Positions 53,434 to 61,061 of a stretch of DNA of 64,000 nucleotides are shown here, piece by piece; position 1 is the stretch's first letter, and each line of letters starts with the position of its first letter. The notes under the pieces were generated by a model. That model did not search any database. It saw only the letters and a program-made list of their open reading frames with translations, and was not told the origin of the DNA. This DNA comes from Longibaculum muris (GTDB lineage Bacteria > Bacillota_I > Bacilli_A > Erysipelotrichales > Coprobacillaceae). Where the stretch lies: NCBI RefSeq assembly GCF_004343035.1, contig NZ_SMCQ01000001.1:1-64000 (forward strand), in the 5' to 3' direction. Position numbers and translations under genes: made by a program.

Positions 53434-53960
53434 TATTTGTTTTGTTGAACTGCATACATAATCGCAATCACTGTTTTGGCATCAACAATTTCACCAGATA
53501 GAACTTTCTGATAAGCTTCATGAAGATCCATCTTCACAACATCAATAAATTCATCATCATCACAATCAAGTGAATCATCAACTTCTTTAAAATCAACCGC
53601 TTCATACAAATATAACCATTCACTTGTATATCCTGGTGAAGGAAGAACTTTCATAATAAATTTCATGTCTTGAGCACGGCAATTTGTTTCTTCTTCTAAT
53701 TCACGAAATGCACATTCTTTGGTATCTTCATCTTTTTCTAGTTTTCCAGCAGGAATTTCTAATGTGTTAACACGATTAGGATATCTAAATTGTTTAACTA
53801 GTAAAATTTGATGATTTTCCACTGCAAGAACACAAACACCACCATGATGATAGACAACTTCTCTAAAAGCATGATTTCCATCTTCTAATTCAACTTCTTC
53901 ACGAGTGACCTGCATAATTTTTCCATCATAAATCACTTCTCTATTTAATTCTTTTTCCAT
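53433..53960 (-). CDS. NUDIX hydrolase, ADP-ribose pyrophosphatase type
   Basis: A 175-residue enzyme with a complete Nudix box, GKLEKDEDTKECAFRELEEE followed by TNC (G-x5-E-x7-REUxEExGU pattern, the final Gly replaced by Asn). Flanking elements (FREVVYHHGGVCVLAV, LVKQFRYPNRVNTLEIPAG) match ADP-ribose pyrophosphatases such as B. subtilis NudF. It probably clears ADP-ribose. An extended -10 (TGCTATAAT) lies just upstream on the minus strand. Confidence 0.88.
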   Translation of the reverse strand: MEKELNREVIYDGKIMQVTREEVELEDGNHAFREVVYHHGGVCVLAVENHQILLVKQFRYPNRVNTLEIPAGKLEKDEDTKECAFRELEEETNCRAQDMKFIMKVLPSPGYTSEWLYLYEAVDFKEVDDSLDCDDDEFIDVVKMDLHEAYQKVLSGEIVDAKTVIAIMYAVQQNK

Positions 53961-53990
53961 TTTTTCAACTCCTTGTCTTTATTATAGCAC

Positions 53991-54097
53991 AAAAAAAGAA
54001 AAGAAAGTACGCGGGGGAGCATACTTTCTTATTCTCTCTATTATTTACACGTTAGGGTGATAATAGGGGGGGTACGATTAAGTGAATACCACTTAAC
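53991..54097 (-). ncRNA. Candidate C-rich small RNA
   Basis: No protein frame lies between the NUDIX and RluA genes, but the minus strand has a promoter (see next entry), then about 107 bases ending in a strong terminator. Starting near 54097 it has a hairpin TTAAGTG/CACTTAA, an unpaired stretch with seven consecutive C (54072-54066), an AT-rich linker, and a 12-bp terminator stem AAGAAAGTATGC/GCGTACTTTCTT with hexaloop TCCCCC, then TTCTTTTTTT. C-runs in single strands or loops are the seed type of several Firmicutes sRNAs that bind ribosome sites. Known name not assigned. Confidence 0.65.
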
Positions 54098-54103
54098 AAC
54101 TTT

Positions 54104-54131
54104 ATTATATCAAAATTTCACACATTGTAAA
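54104..54131 (-). promoter_or_regulatory. Promoter of the candidate sRNA
   Basis: Minus strand: -35 TTTACA (54131-54126), 16-bp spacer, consensus -10 TATAAT (54109-54104). Confidence 0.65.
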
Positions 54132-54196
54132 GGCTTTCAGATAAAAATGGTATATTTTTTAATGAAATTTCGTTATAATAAGAGGCGGTGATGAAA

Positions 54197-55171
54197 ATGA
54201 AAAAAATAGTCATAGATGAAAATCATGCTAATCAAAGAATAGATAAATATTTAAAAAAGTTATTATGTCAGGCTCCTTCACAATTGATTTATAAAATGCT
54301 TAGAAAAAAAGATGTTAAAGTCAATGGTGTGAAGGTCAAAGAAAATTATATTTTACAAAATCAAGATGTTGTGGAACTTTTTTTGTATGAAGATAAATTT
54401 CAAGAGTATACAAAACCTCAAACAATTTTTGATTTAAAAATAGAATTTGAAGTCTTATTTGAAGATGAAAATATTTTAGTAGTTGGTAAACCAGCTGGAC
54501 TTTTGGTTCATGAAGATATAAATGAAGGAATGAATACATTAGCAAATCAAGTTTTAACATATCTTTATCAAAAAGGGGAATATGATTCTCAAGCTTCTTT
54601 AGGTTTTACTCCTGGACCTGTTCATCGATTAGATCGAAATACGAGTGGCATTGTGATATTTGGTAAAACTATGCGAGCTTTACAAGATTTAAATGAAATG
54701 ATGAAAAAAAGACATTGTATAGAAAAAACATATTTAACAATTTGCAAAGGATATATGCCTTCAGATGAATTGATTGGTTATATGAAAAAAGATAGTGATC
54801 AGTCACTTGCTAGAATTGTTAGTCAAAATACTCCTGGGGCTCTTAAGATGCATACTATTGTTGAAAATGTTAAATCAAATCAAGAATACTCATTATTAAA
54901 AGTTAAACTGATTACTGGAAGAACGCATCAAATACGTATTCATTTATCCAGTGTGCATCATCCTATTATTGGAGATAGTAAATATGGAGATTTTGAATTG
55001 AATAAAAAAATAAAAAAACAATATCATCTGAATTATCAATTTCTTCATGCTTATCAAATTCAATTTGTTAAACCAATTGGTTGTTTAAAATATCTACAAG
55101 ATTATAAAATCACTTGTCCTTTACCACAAAATTTATTAAAAATAAAAAAACAAATCTTTAATGAAAAATGA
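54197..55171 (+). CDS. RluA-family 23S rRNA pseudouridine synthase
   Basis: About 324 residues. An N-terminal S4 RNA-binding domain (QRIDKYLKKLL...KDVKVNGVKV) precedes the RluA catalytic domain with HRLDRNTSGIVIFGK (catalytic Asp) and TGRTHQIRIHL, and YLTICKGY. It modifies uridines in rRNA or tRNA; RluC/RluD/YlyB cannot be separated from sequence alone. Starts at 54191 and 54197 are both possible; 54197 gives a reasonable spacing to GGTGAT. Confidence 0.9.
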   Translation: MKKIVIDENHANQRIDKYLKKLLCQAPSQLIYKMLRKKDVKVNGVKVKENYILQNQDVVELFLYEDKFQEYTKPQTIFDLKIEFEVLFEDENILVVGKPAGLLVHEDINEGMNTLANQVLTYLYQKGEYDSQASLGFTPGPVHRLDRNTSGIVIFGKTMRALQDLNEMMKKRHCIEKTYLTICKGYMPSDELIGYMKKDSDQSLARIVSQNTPGALKMHTIVENVKSNQEYSLLKVKLITGRTHQIRIHLSSVHHPIIGDSKYGDFELNKKIKKQYHLNYQFLHAYQIQFVKPIGCLKYLQDYKITCPLPQNLLKIKKQIFNEK

Positions 55172-55230
55172 CCTATGAAAATGGCTGTTTTTATTGTATA
55201 ATAATCTTAACATAAGGGAGGAAAACATAA

Positions 55231-56151
55231 ATGAAATACTATATAGGAATTGATTTAGGCGGAACAAATGTTCGTACTTTATTAGTTGATGAAACTGGTA
55301 AATCTTATAGTGAAGTGAAGGATGCAACAGAAAGAGATAATGGTCCTGATTATGTTTGTTCAAAAATTATCCGTCAAATTGAAAGCTTAGATTGCTCAGT
55401 TTGTGGTGGATTAGAAAATGTACAAGGAATTGGAATTGGTGTACCAGGACCAGTTGATACTGAACATGGAGTTATGATCATGGCTACAAATTTACCTGGT
55501 TTTGAAAACTATCCAATTTGTGAAAAATTATCTAGCCGTTTCAATTTACCAGTTTTTATTGATAATGATGCGAATGTTGCTGGACTCGCTGAAGCCTTAC
55601 TTGGGGCTGGTAAAGGGAAACCAACTTGTTATTATGTGACAATTTCAACAGGAATTGGTGGAGCATTTATTGTCAATGGTCAACTTGTTTCTGGTGGTAG
55701 AGGTCATGCTGGTGAAATTGGAAATATCATTGTGAAAAACAATGGTTATAAATTTGGTGGTTTAAACCCTGGTGCTGTTGAAGGTGAAGCTAGTGGGACA
55801 GCAATTACTCGTAAAGGAAAAGAAATCTTAGGTGAAGATAAAGTTGCACATGCTGGTGATGTCTTTAGATTAGCTGATGAAGGAGACATTAAAGCTCAAG
55901 GTATTGTTGATGAATGTATTAGTGAACTTGCAACAATGTTTGCGAATATTGCTCATACTGTTGATCCACATTGCTTTATCATCGGTGGTGGAGTTATGAA
56001 ATCTAAGAGATATTTCTATGACAAATTAGTTGAACAATTTAATTCTAAGATTCATGTTGGTATGAGAGGATATATCCCATTGCTTGAAACTGAATTAGAA
56101 GATTGTGGGGCAATTGGTGCAGCTATGCTTCCAATGTCTAAATTAAAATAA
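55231..56151 (+). CDS. ROK family glucokinase-like protein without the zinc motif
   Basis: A 306-residue sugar kinase. Phosphate loop DLGGTNVRTLLVD, VGIGVPGPVD-type GVPGPVD, DNDANVAGLAEALLGAG and the catalytic Asp, STGIGGAF, and GHAGEIGN are present. Between GHAGEIG and EGEASGTAI the usual CxCGxxGCxE zinc cluster is absent (KNNGYKFGGLNPG), as in some Firmicutes glucokinases. It likely phosphorylates glucose or another hexose. It has its own promoter region and terminator. Confidence 0.85.
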   Translation: MKYYIGIDLGGTNVRTLLVDETGKSYSEVKDATERDNGPDYVCSKIIRQIESLDCSVCGGLENVQGIGIGVPGPVDTEHGVMIMATNLPGFENYPICEKLSSRFNLPVFIDNDANVAGLAEALLGAGKGKPTCYYVTISTGIGGAFIVNGQLVSGGRGHAGEIGNIIVKNNGYKFGGLNPGAVEGEASGTAITRKGKEILGEDKVAHAGDVFRLADEGDIKAQGIVDECISELATMFANIAHTVDPHCFIIGGGVMKSKRYFYDKLVEQFNSKIHVGMRGYIPLLETELEDCGAIGAAMLPMSKLK

Positions 56152-56158
56152 TGCTGAT

Positions 56159-56199
56159 AAAAAGATTTATGACTATAATATAGAAATAAATCTTTTTCT
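56159..56199 (+). terminator. Terminator after the ROK kinase gene
   Basis: Perfect 12-bp stem AAAAAGATTTAT/ATAAATCTTTTT, 15-nt loop, T5CTTT tail. Confidence 0.85.
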
Positions 56200-56253
56200 T
56201 TATAATAGATAAAGAAAGTGATAGAATAAAAGGGCAAAATAAGGAGGGTCTTT

Positions 56254-57387
56254 ATGAAAAAAAGAGTTGTATTAGGATTAAGTGGTGGTGTGGATAGTGC
56301 AGTTGCTGCTTATGTATTAAAAGAACAGGGATATGAGGTCATTGGCGTATTTATGCGTAATTGGGACTCCACTCTTAATAATGATATTTTAGGGAATCCT
56401 ACGAATGATAATGACATTTGCCCTCAAGAAGAAGATTACAATGATGCTAAAAAAGTTGCTCAACATTTAGGTATTGAACTTCGCCGTGTTGATTTTATCA
56501 AAGAATATTGGGATCATGTTTTTACATATTTCTTAGAAGAATATGCTAAAGGAAGAACACCTAATCCAGATATTTTATGTAATAAACATATTAAATTTAA
56601 AGCTTTTTTAGATTATGCAAAATCAATTGATGCTGATTTTATAGCGACTGGACATTATGCCAGAGTAGAACATCATCCAGATGAAGATTCAGTGATGTTA
56701 AGAGGTGTTGATAATAATAAAGATCAAACATATTTCTTATGTCAATTAAACCAAAGCCAGTTACAAGCTTCATTATTTCCAATTGGTGAATTAACAAAAC
56801 CAGAAGTAAGAAAAATTGCCGAAGATCTTAATTTACCAGTTGCGCATAAAAAAGATAGCACAGGTATTTGTTTTATTGGTGAAAGAGATTTTAGAGAATT
56901 TTTGAAAAACTATATTCCAGCAAAGTCAGGAAAAATGGTGGATATTGAATCAGGAAAAGTTGTTGGAGAACATCAGGGAATTATGTATTATACGATTGGT
57001 CAAAGAAAAGGACTTAATATTGGTGGACCTGGTGATGCTTGGTTTGTTGTAGGAAAAGAATACGATCAAAATATTTTATATGTGTGTCAAGGTGACCAAA
57101 ATGATTGGTTGATGAGTGATGGGGCATTAATTACTGATGTGAACTGGATTTCAAATGATAAGCCTACAGAAGAATATGATTGCACCGCAAAATTTAGATA
57201 TCGTCAACCGGATAATGATGTTTCGATTCATTTTGTCGATGAGACAACAATTTATGTGACATTTAAAAAACCAATTAAAGCAGTGACTCCAGGACAAGCT
57301 GCAGTCTTTTATCAAGGTGATGTTTGTTTAGGTGGCGGAACAATTGAAAAAGTGTATAAGGATAATAAGGAGATTACATATCTATAA
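56254..57387 (+). CDS. mnmA: tRNA-specific 2-thiouridylase
   Basis: A 377-residue enzyme that thiolates U34 of tRNA for Lys, Glu and Gln. Visible are the pyrophosphatase loop GLSGGVDSAVAAY, the catalytic Cys in NPDILCNKHIKF, the second Cys in STGICFIGERDF, and FLCQLNQSQL. The C-terminal domains are complete. AAGGAGG ribosome site. It shares one base with recD2 (TAATG). Confidence 0.96.
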   Translation: MKKRVVLGLSGGVDSAVAAYVLKEQGYEVIGVFMRNWDSTLNNDILGNPTNDNDICPQEEDYNDAKKVAQHLGIELRRVDFIKEYWDHVFTYFLEEYAKGRTPNPDILCNKHIKFKAFLDYAKSIDADFIATGHYARVEHHPDEDSVMLRGVDNNKDQTYFLCQLNQSQLQASLFPIGELTKPEVRKIAEDLNLPVAHKKDSTGICFIGERDFREFLKNYIPAKSGKMVDIESGKVVGEHQGIMYYTIGQRKGLNIGGPGDAWFVVGKEYDQNILYVCQGDQNDWLMSDGALITDVNWISNDKPTEEYDCTAKFRYRQPDNDVSIHFVDETTIYVTFKKPIKAVTPGQAAVFYQGDVCLGGGTIEKVYKDNKEITYL

Positions 57388-59579
57388 TGTTAGAATATAC
57401 GGGGATTATTAAACAAGTTCGTTTTTATAGTGAGGAGACAAAATTTATTGTTTGTGTCATTGATAGCGAACAAGAAGATAAACCGATTTTAGCAACTGGA
57501 TATATGAGTTATGTTAATCCCCAAGATAAATATCATTTTCAGGGGGATTATATTATCCATCCTAAATATGGGAAACAATTTCAAATTCAATCCTATGAGA
57601 TTATATTGGCGGATGATGAGAGTGAAATCATTCGCTATTTATCTAGTTCGCTTTTTAAAGGCATAGGTGAAAAACAAGCCACTGCAATTGTTGAAACATT
57701 AGGAAAAGATGCATTAAATAAGATTAAAGAAGATAAACATGTTTTAGATCAAGTCAGAGGTATGAATGAAAAAAAACGTGAGACGATTGCTGAAGTTTTA
57801 TCATCTCAGGATTTTGATCAAGAAGTTCTTTCCTTTTTTATGGGACATGGAATTAGTACAAAACACTTAGCATTAATTCAAGCTGTTTATCAAGAACATA
57901 CTTTAGATATTTTACAAAATAATCCTTATCAGCTTATCGATGATATTGATGGAATTGGTTTTAAGACGGCTGATGATTTAGCGTTAAAAATAGGGGTTGA
58001 CCCACTTGATGAAAATCGTATAAAAGCAGCTATCCTTTATGCCTTAAAAGAAGCCTGTTTTCAAGATGGAAGTACTTTCCATGAACATGATATTATTTTT
58101 AAAAGATTTCATCGTTATATACCTGCAATATCTTATGAACAATTTGATGATTATTTAGATCAATTATTAGAAGAAAAGAAAATTATTCAGGATGTTGAAA
58201 AATATTATCCTTATGATTTATATGAAAGTGAAGTTACAATATGTCAAACTTTTAAACGTTTTATTGATGCACCGTTATATCAATATGAAGATGAAGAAGT
58301 TGAACAATTATTAAATGATCTTCAACAACAATTATCTATTGAGTATGATGATTTACAAAAAGAAGCAATTCATTTATTTTTAAAACAATCTGCAATGATT
58401 TTAACAGGTGGACCAGGAACTGGAAAAACGACAATTGTTGAAGCAATTATGAAATTATATATCAAATTAAATCCTGACCAAAGTATAGCATTGGTGGCAC
58501 CAACCGGTAGAGCAGCTAAACGTTTAAGTGAAGTAACGGGATTAGAAGCTTGTACCATTCATCGTTTATTAAAATGGGATTTACATACCAATACTTTTGC
58601 AATCAATGCCCAAAATCCACTAGATGTTGATTTATTAGTGATTGATGAATTTTCTATGGTTGATACATTGTTATTTTCAAATTTATTATCGGCATCTCGT
58701 AAAGTTAGTAAAATATTATTAATTGGTGATGATCAACAATTACCATCAGTTGCACCTGGACATGTTTTAAAAGATTTATTAGATTGTGAAATGGTTCCAA
58801 CGGTTCGTTTAAATCGTATTTATCGTCAATCCCAAGAAAGTGGAATTGTACAATTAGCACATAGTATTCGTAATGATCAATATGATGAGAATTTGTTTTT
58901 TGAATATAAAGATATTCATTTTCAAACATGTGCTTCTTATGATGTTGTGAAATATGTTCAAGTTCTTGTTTCAAAAGCAATGAAAGAAGGCTATGATGCA
59001 AATGATATCCAAGTTCTTGCTCCAATGTATAATGGTGTTGCCGGAATTGATGCATTGAATGACTGTTTACAAGATTTATTAAATCCTCATGATGAATTTA
59101 AAAATGAATTACGTGTTGGAAAACGTATTTATCGTGAAGGTGATAAGATTTTACAATTAAAGAATAGAATTGAAGATAATGTTTTTAATGGCGATATTGG
59201 GACATTAGTAGAAATTTGTTATAAAGATAATTTTGAATATCTTACAGATACTCTGATTGTTGATTTTGATGGGACTTATGTAGAATATACAGCCAATGAT
59301 TTTTATACAATTACCCATGCTTATTGTATGAGTATTCATAAATCCCAAGGAAATGAATTTAAAATTGTCATTATGCCAGTTTTAAAAGATTATTATATTA
59401 TGTTAAGAAAAAATTTAATTTATACAGGTTTGACTCGTGCAAAGCAATCACTTTTTGTGATTGGAAATCATCAATCATTTCAATATGGCATAGCAAATAA
59501 CCATGATGAGAAAAGAAGAACAACTTTAAAAGAAAAAATGCTCGATACTCCTACACTTTCACCGTATGATTTTATGTAA
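57387..59579 (+). CDS. recD2: RecD2-type ATP-dependent DNA helicase
   Basis: A 730-residue SF1B helicase without RecBC partners. Order: N-terminal OB-like domain, helix-hairpin-helix repeats (about 95-215, FKGIGEKQATAI and IDGIGFKTADDLA), Walker A GGPGTGKTTIVEAI (about 340), VIDEFSMVD, DDQQLPSV, and C-terminal motifs YCMSIHKSQGNEF and YTGLTRAKQ. RecD2 helps replication fork repair and mutation avoidance. Coupled to mnmA by a one-base overlap. Confidence 0.94.
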   Translation: MLEYTGIIKQVRFYSEETKFIVCVIDSEQEDKPILATGYMSYVNPQDKYHFQGDYIIHPKYGKQFQIQSYEIILADDESEIIRYLSSSLFKGIGEKQATAIVETLGKDALNKIKEDKHVLDQVRGMNEKKRETIAEVLSSQDFDQEVLSFFMGHGISTKHLALIQAVYQEHTLDILQNNPYQLIDDIDGIGFKTADDLALKIGVDPLDENRIKAAILYALKEACFQDGSTFHEHDIIFKRFHRYIPAISYEQFDDYLDQLLEEKKIIQDVEKYYPYDLYESEVTICQTFKRFIDAPLYQYEDEEVEQLLNDLQQQLSIEYDDLQKEAIHLFLKQSAMILTGGPGTGKTTIVEAIMKLYIKLNPDQSIALVAPTGRAAKRLSEVTGLEACTIHRLLKWDLHTNTFAINAQNPLDVDLLVIDEFSMVDTLLFSNLLSASRKVSKILLIGDDQQLPSVAPGHVLKDLLDCEMVPTVRLNRIYRQSQESGIVQLAHSIRNDQYDENLFFEYKDIHFQTCASYDVVKYVQVLVSKAMKEGYDANDIQVLAPMYNGVAGIDALNDCLQDLLNPHDEFKNELRVGKRIYREGDKILQLKNRIEDNVFNGDIGTLVEICYKDNFEYLTDTLIVDFDGTYVEYTANDFYTITHAYCMSIHKSQGNEFKIVIMPVLKDYYIMLRKNLIYTGLTRAKQSLFVIGNHQSFQYGIANNHDEKRRTTLKEKMLDTPTLSPYDFM

Positions 59580-59621
59580 TATGGACATACTATAAATGTA
59601 CTTTTGAAGGAGTGAGACAAT

Positions 59622-59759
59622 ATGTCTAAATTAGCAGTTGCTTTTTTCTCAGCTGGAATTGTTGCTGCGGCAATGATTATGATGAGTGATATGCCTTGTG
59701 CTGACGATATTGAACATTCAGTTCATAAAGCTAAAAAGGCTATCAAAGATCAACTTTAA
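59622..59759 (+). CDS. Small 45-residue protein with one membrane segment
   Basis: ATG 59622 follows AAGGAG with good spacing and gives 45 residues: an N-terminal hydrophobic segment (LAVAFFSAGIVAAAMIMM), then an amphipathic, mixed-charge tail (CADDIEHSVHKAKKAIKDQL). A terminator begins eight bases after the stop. The good ribosome site, protein-like composition and own terminator argue for a real gene. Family not recognised. Confidence 0.65.
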   Translation: MSKLAVAFFSAGIVAAAMIMMSDMPCADDIEHSVHKAKKAIKDQL

Positions 59760-59766
59760 GAAGTAC

Positions 59767-59792
59767 AAAGGACTCATAGTAGTCCTTTTCTT
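59767..59792 (+). terminator. Terminator after the small protein gene
   Basis: AAAGGACT/AGTCCTTT perfect stem with CATAGT loop and TCTTT tail. Confidence 0.75.
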
Positions 59793-59811
59793 TACAAAAA
59801 GGGGTCATATT

Positions 59812-60843
59812 ATGAATAAAGTTATACTTGCAAAAAATATTATTATCTTTAGTATATGTGCAATTTTGTTATACTATGTTTTTACATTGTTTCAGATAGG
59901 AAATTTATTATGTTATATTTTCAATCTGTTTTTTCCTTTAATGATTGCACTCTTTTTTCATTTTTTATTGGACCCGATTATTAATTATTTTAGTAGTGAA
60001 AGATTACAACGTAAGATCGTTGTTGTTCATATTTATTTATCATTAACACTTCTATTTATTATTGGTTGTTATTTTGTAGCTCCTTATATTTTGAATCAAT
60101 GTTTACGATTTTATAACCAATTTTGTCAAGGAAACTTAAAATTAAATCCTATCTTTTCTACTATTATTCAATTTCTAGAACAATATCAAGTGATTGATTA
60201 TTTAATGAATATATTAAATGGCTGGACACAATCTGTTTTGTATTGGGTTACAAATATTTTACTTGCGATGGGGATATCTTTTTATTTGTCTTATGATAAC
60301 TTACACTTAATTGAAAAGCTTATCATTTATCTTCCTTTTGATAAACAAGGAATATGTATGCAAACCTTAAAGAAATTAAAACTGATTACTTATCAATTTA
60401 TGAAATCAATGGTTTTAGATTTTGGCTTTTTCTTTTTTATGTGTTTAATTCCTTTCTTTTTTATTGATGAAAGTTTAGCTGTCTGGATTGCTTTGTTTTT
60501 AGCTATTACCAATCTTATTCCCTATATTGGACCTTATATTGGTGGGATACCAGTTGTTATTTATGAATACTTTATTAATCCTGAGTTAGGTTATGCGGCT
60601 TTTATGAGTGTTATTGTTTTACAATATTTAGAATCCTCTTATTTACAACCTTATCTTTTTTCTAAATGTATTAAACTTCATCCCATTGCTTTATTTATTG
60701 CCTTGACGTTCTTTGGTGATCTATTTGGAGTTGTGGGAATGATCTTTTCACCTTTATTTTTATCATATACAGTTTTGTTGTTGGGATTATTAAAAGAATT
60801 ACGTGTTTTTTCTAAGGTTTATTCAATTGTAATGAAAGAATAA
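59812..60843 (+). CDS. AI-2E family (PerM/YdiK-like) transporter
   Basis: A 343-residue membrane protein with about seven to eight hydrophobic segments. The C-terminal ITNLIPYIGPYIGGIPVV motif and PLFLSYTVLLLGL are typical of the family, whose substrates differ (AI-2 export, ion antiport). The frame extends upstream but ATG 59812, after AAAAAGGGG, is the sensible start; a longer reading would pass through the small protein gene and its terminator. Terminator at 60842. Confidence 0.88.
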   Translation: MNKVILAKNIIIFSICAILLYYVFTLFQIGNLLCYIFNLFFPLMIALFFHFLLDPIINYFSSERLQRKIVVVHIYLSLTLLFIIGCYFVAPYILNQCLRFYNQFCQGNLKLNPIFSTIIQFLEQYQVIDYLMNILNGWTQSVLYWVTNILLAMGISFYLSYDNLHLIEKLIIYLPFDKQGICMQTLKKLKLITYQFMKSMVLDFGFFFFMCLIPFFFIDESLAVWIALFLAITNLIPYIGPYIGGIPVVIYEYFINPELGYAAFMSVIVLQYLESSYLQPYLFSKCIKLHPIALFIALTFFGDLFGVVGMIFSPLFLSYTVLLLGLLKELRVFSKVYSIVMKE

Positions 60844-60869
60844 CAATATCCAAAGTATTGTTATTTTTT
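60842..60869 (+). terminator. Terminator after the AI-2E family gene
   Basis: AACAATA/TATTGTT stem starting in the stop codon with 7-nt loop, then AT6. The following 60870-61045 is AT-rich; a TTTACA (60951-60956) is the only promoter-like element noted, with no clear -10. Confidence 0.75.
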
Positions 60870-61061
60870 ATTTTGATTGAAACATTCTTTCATAAAATGG
60901 ATAAGAATATAAGAAAAAATGAAAAGTCAAAACATTTTTATATGTAAGGGTTTACATTTTTGCTTCTTGTTCATAAACTATAGTTAGAATATTTTTATAA
61001 GAAGGAGGTTAAAACATTTTATAAACATGAATCAATGATAAAAATAGAGGAGAAGATGAAG

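Noticed and set aside
58705-59055. 116-residue minus-strand frame inside recD2
   Set aside because: It is His/Gln-rich, as expected from antisense of an AT-rich gene, and has no start signals.
59686-59811. N-terminal extension of the AI-2E family protein
   Set aside because: It runs through the small protein gene and its terminator in another frame; ATG 59812 has its own ribosome site.
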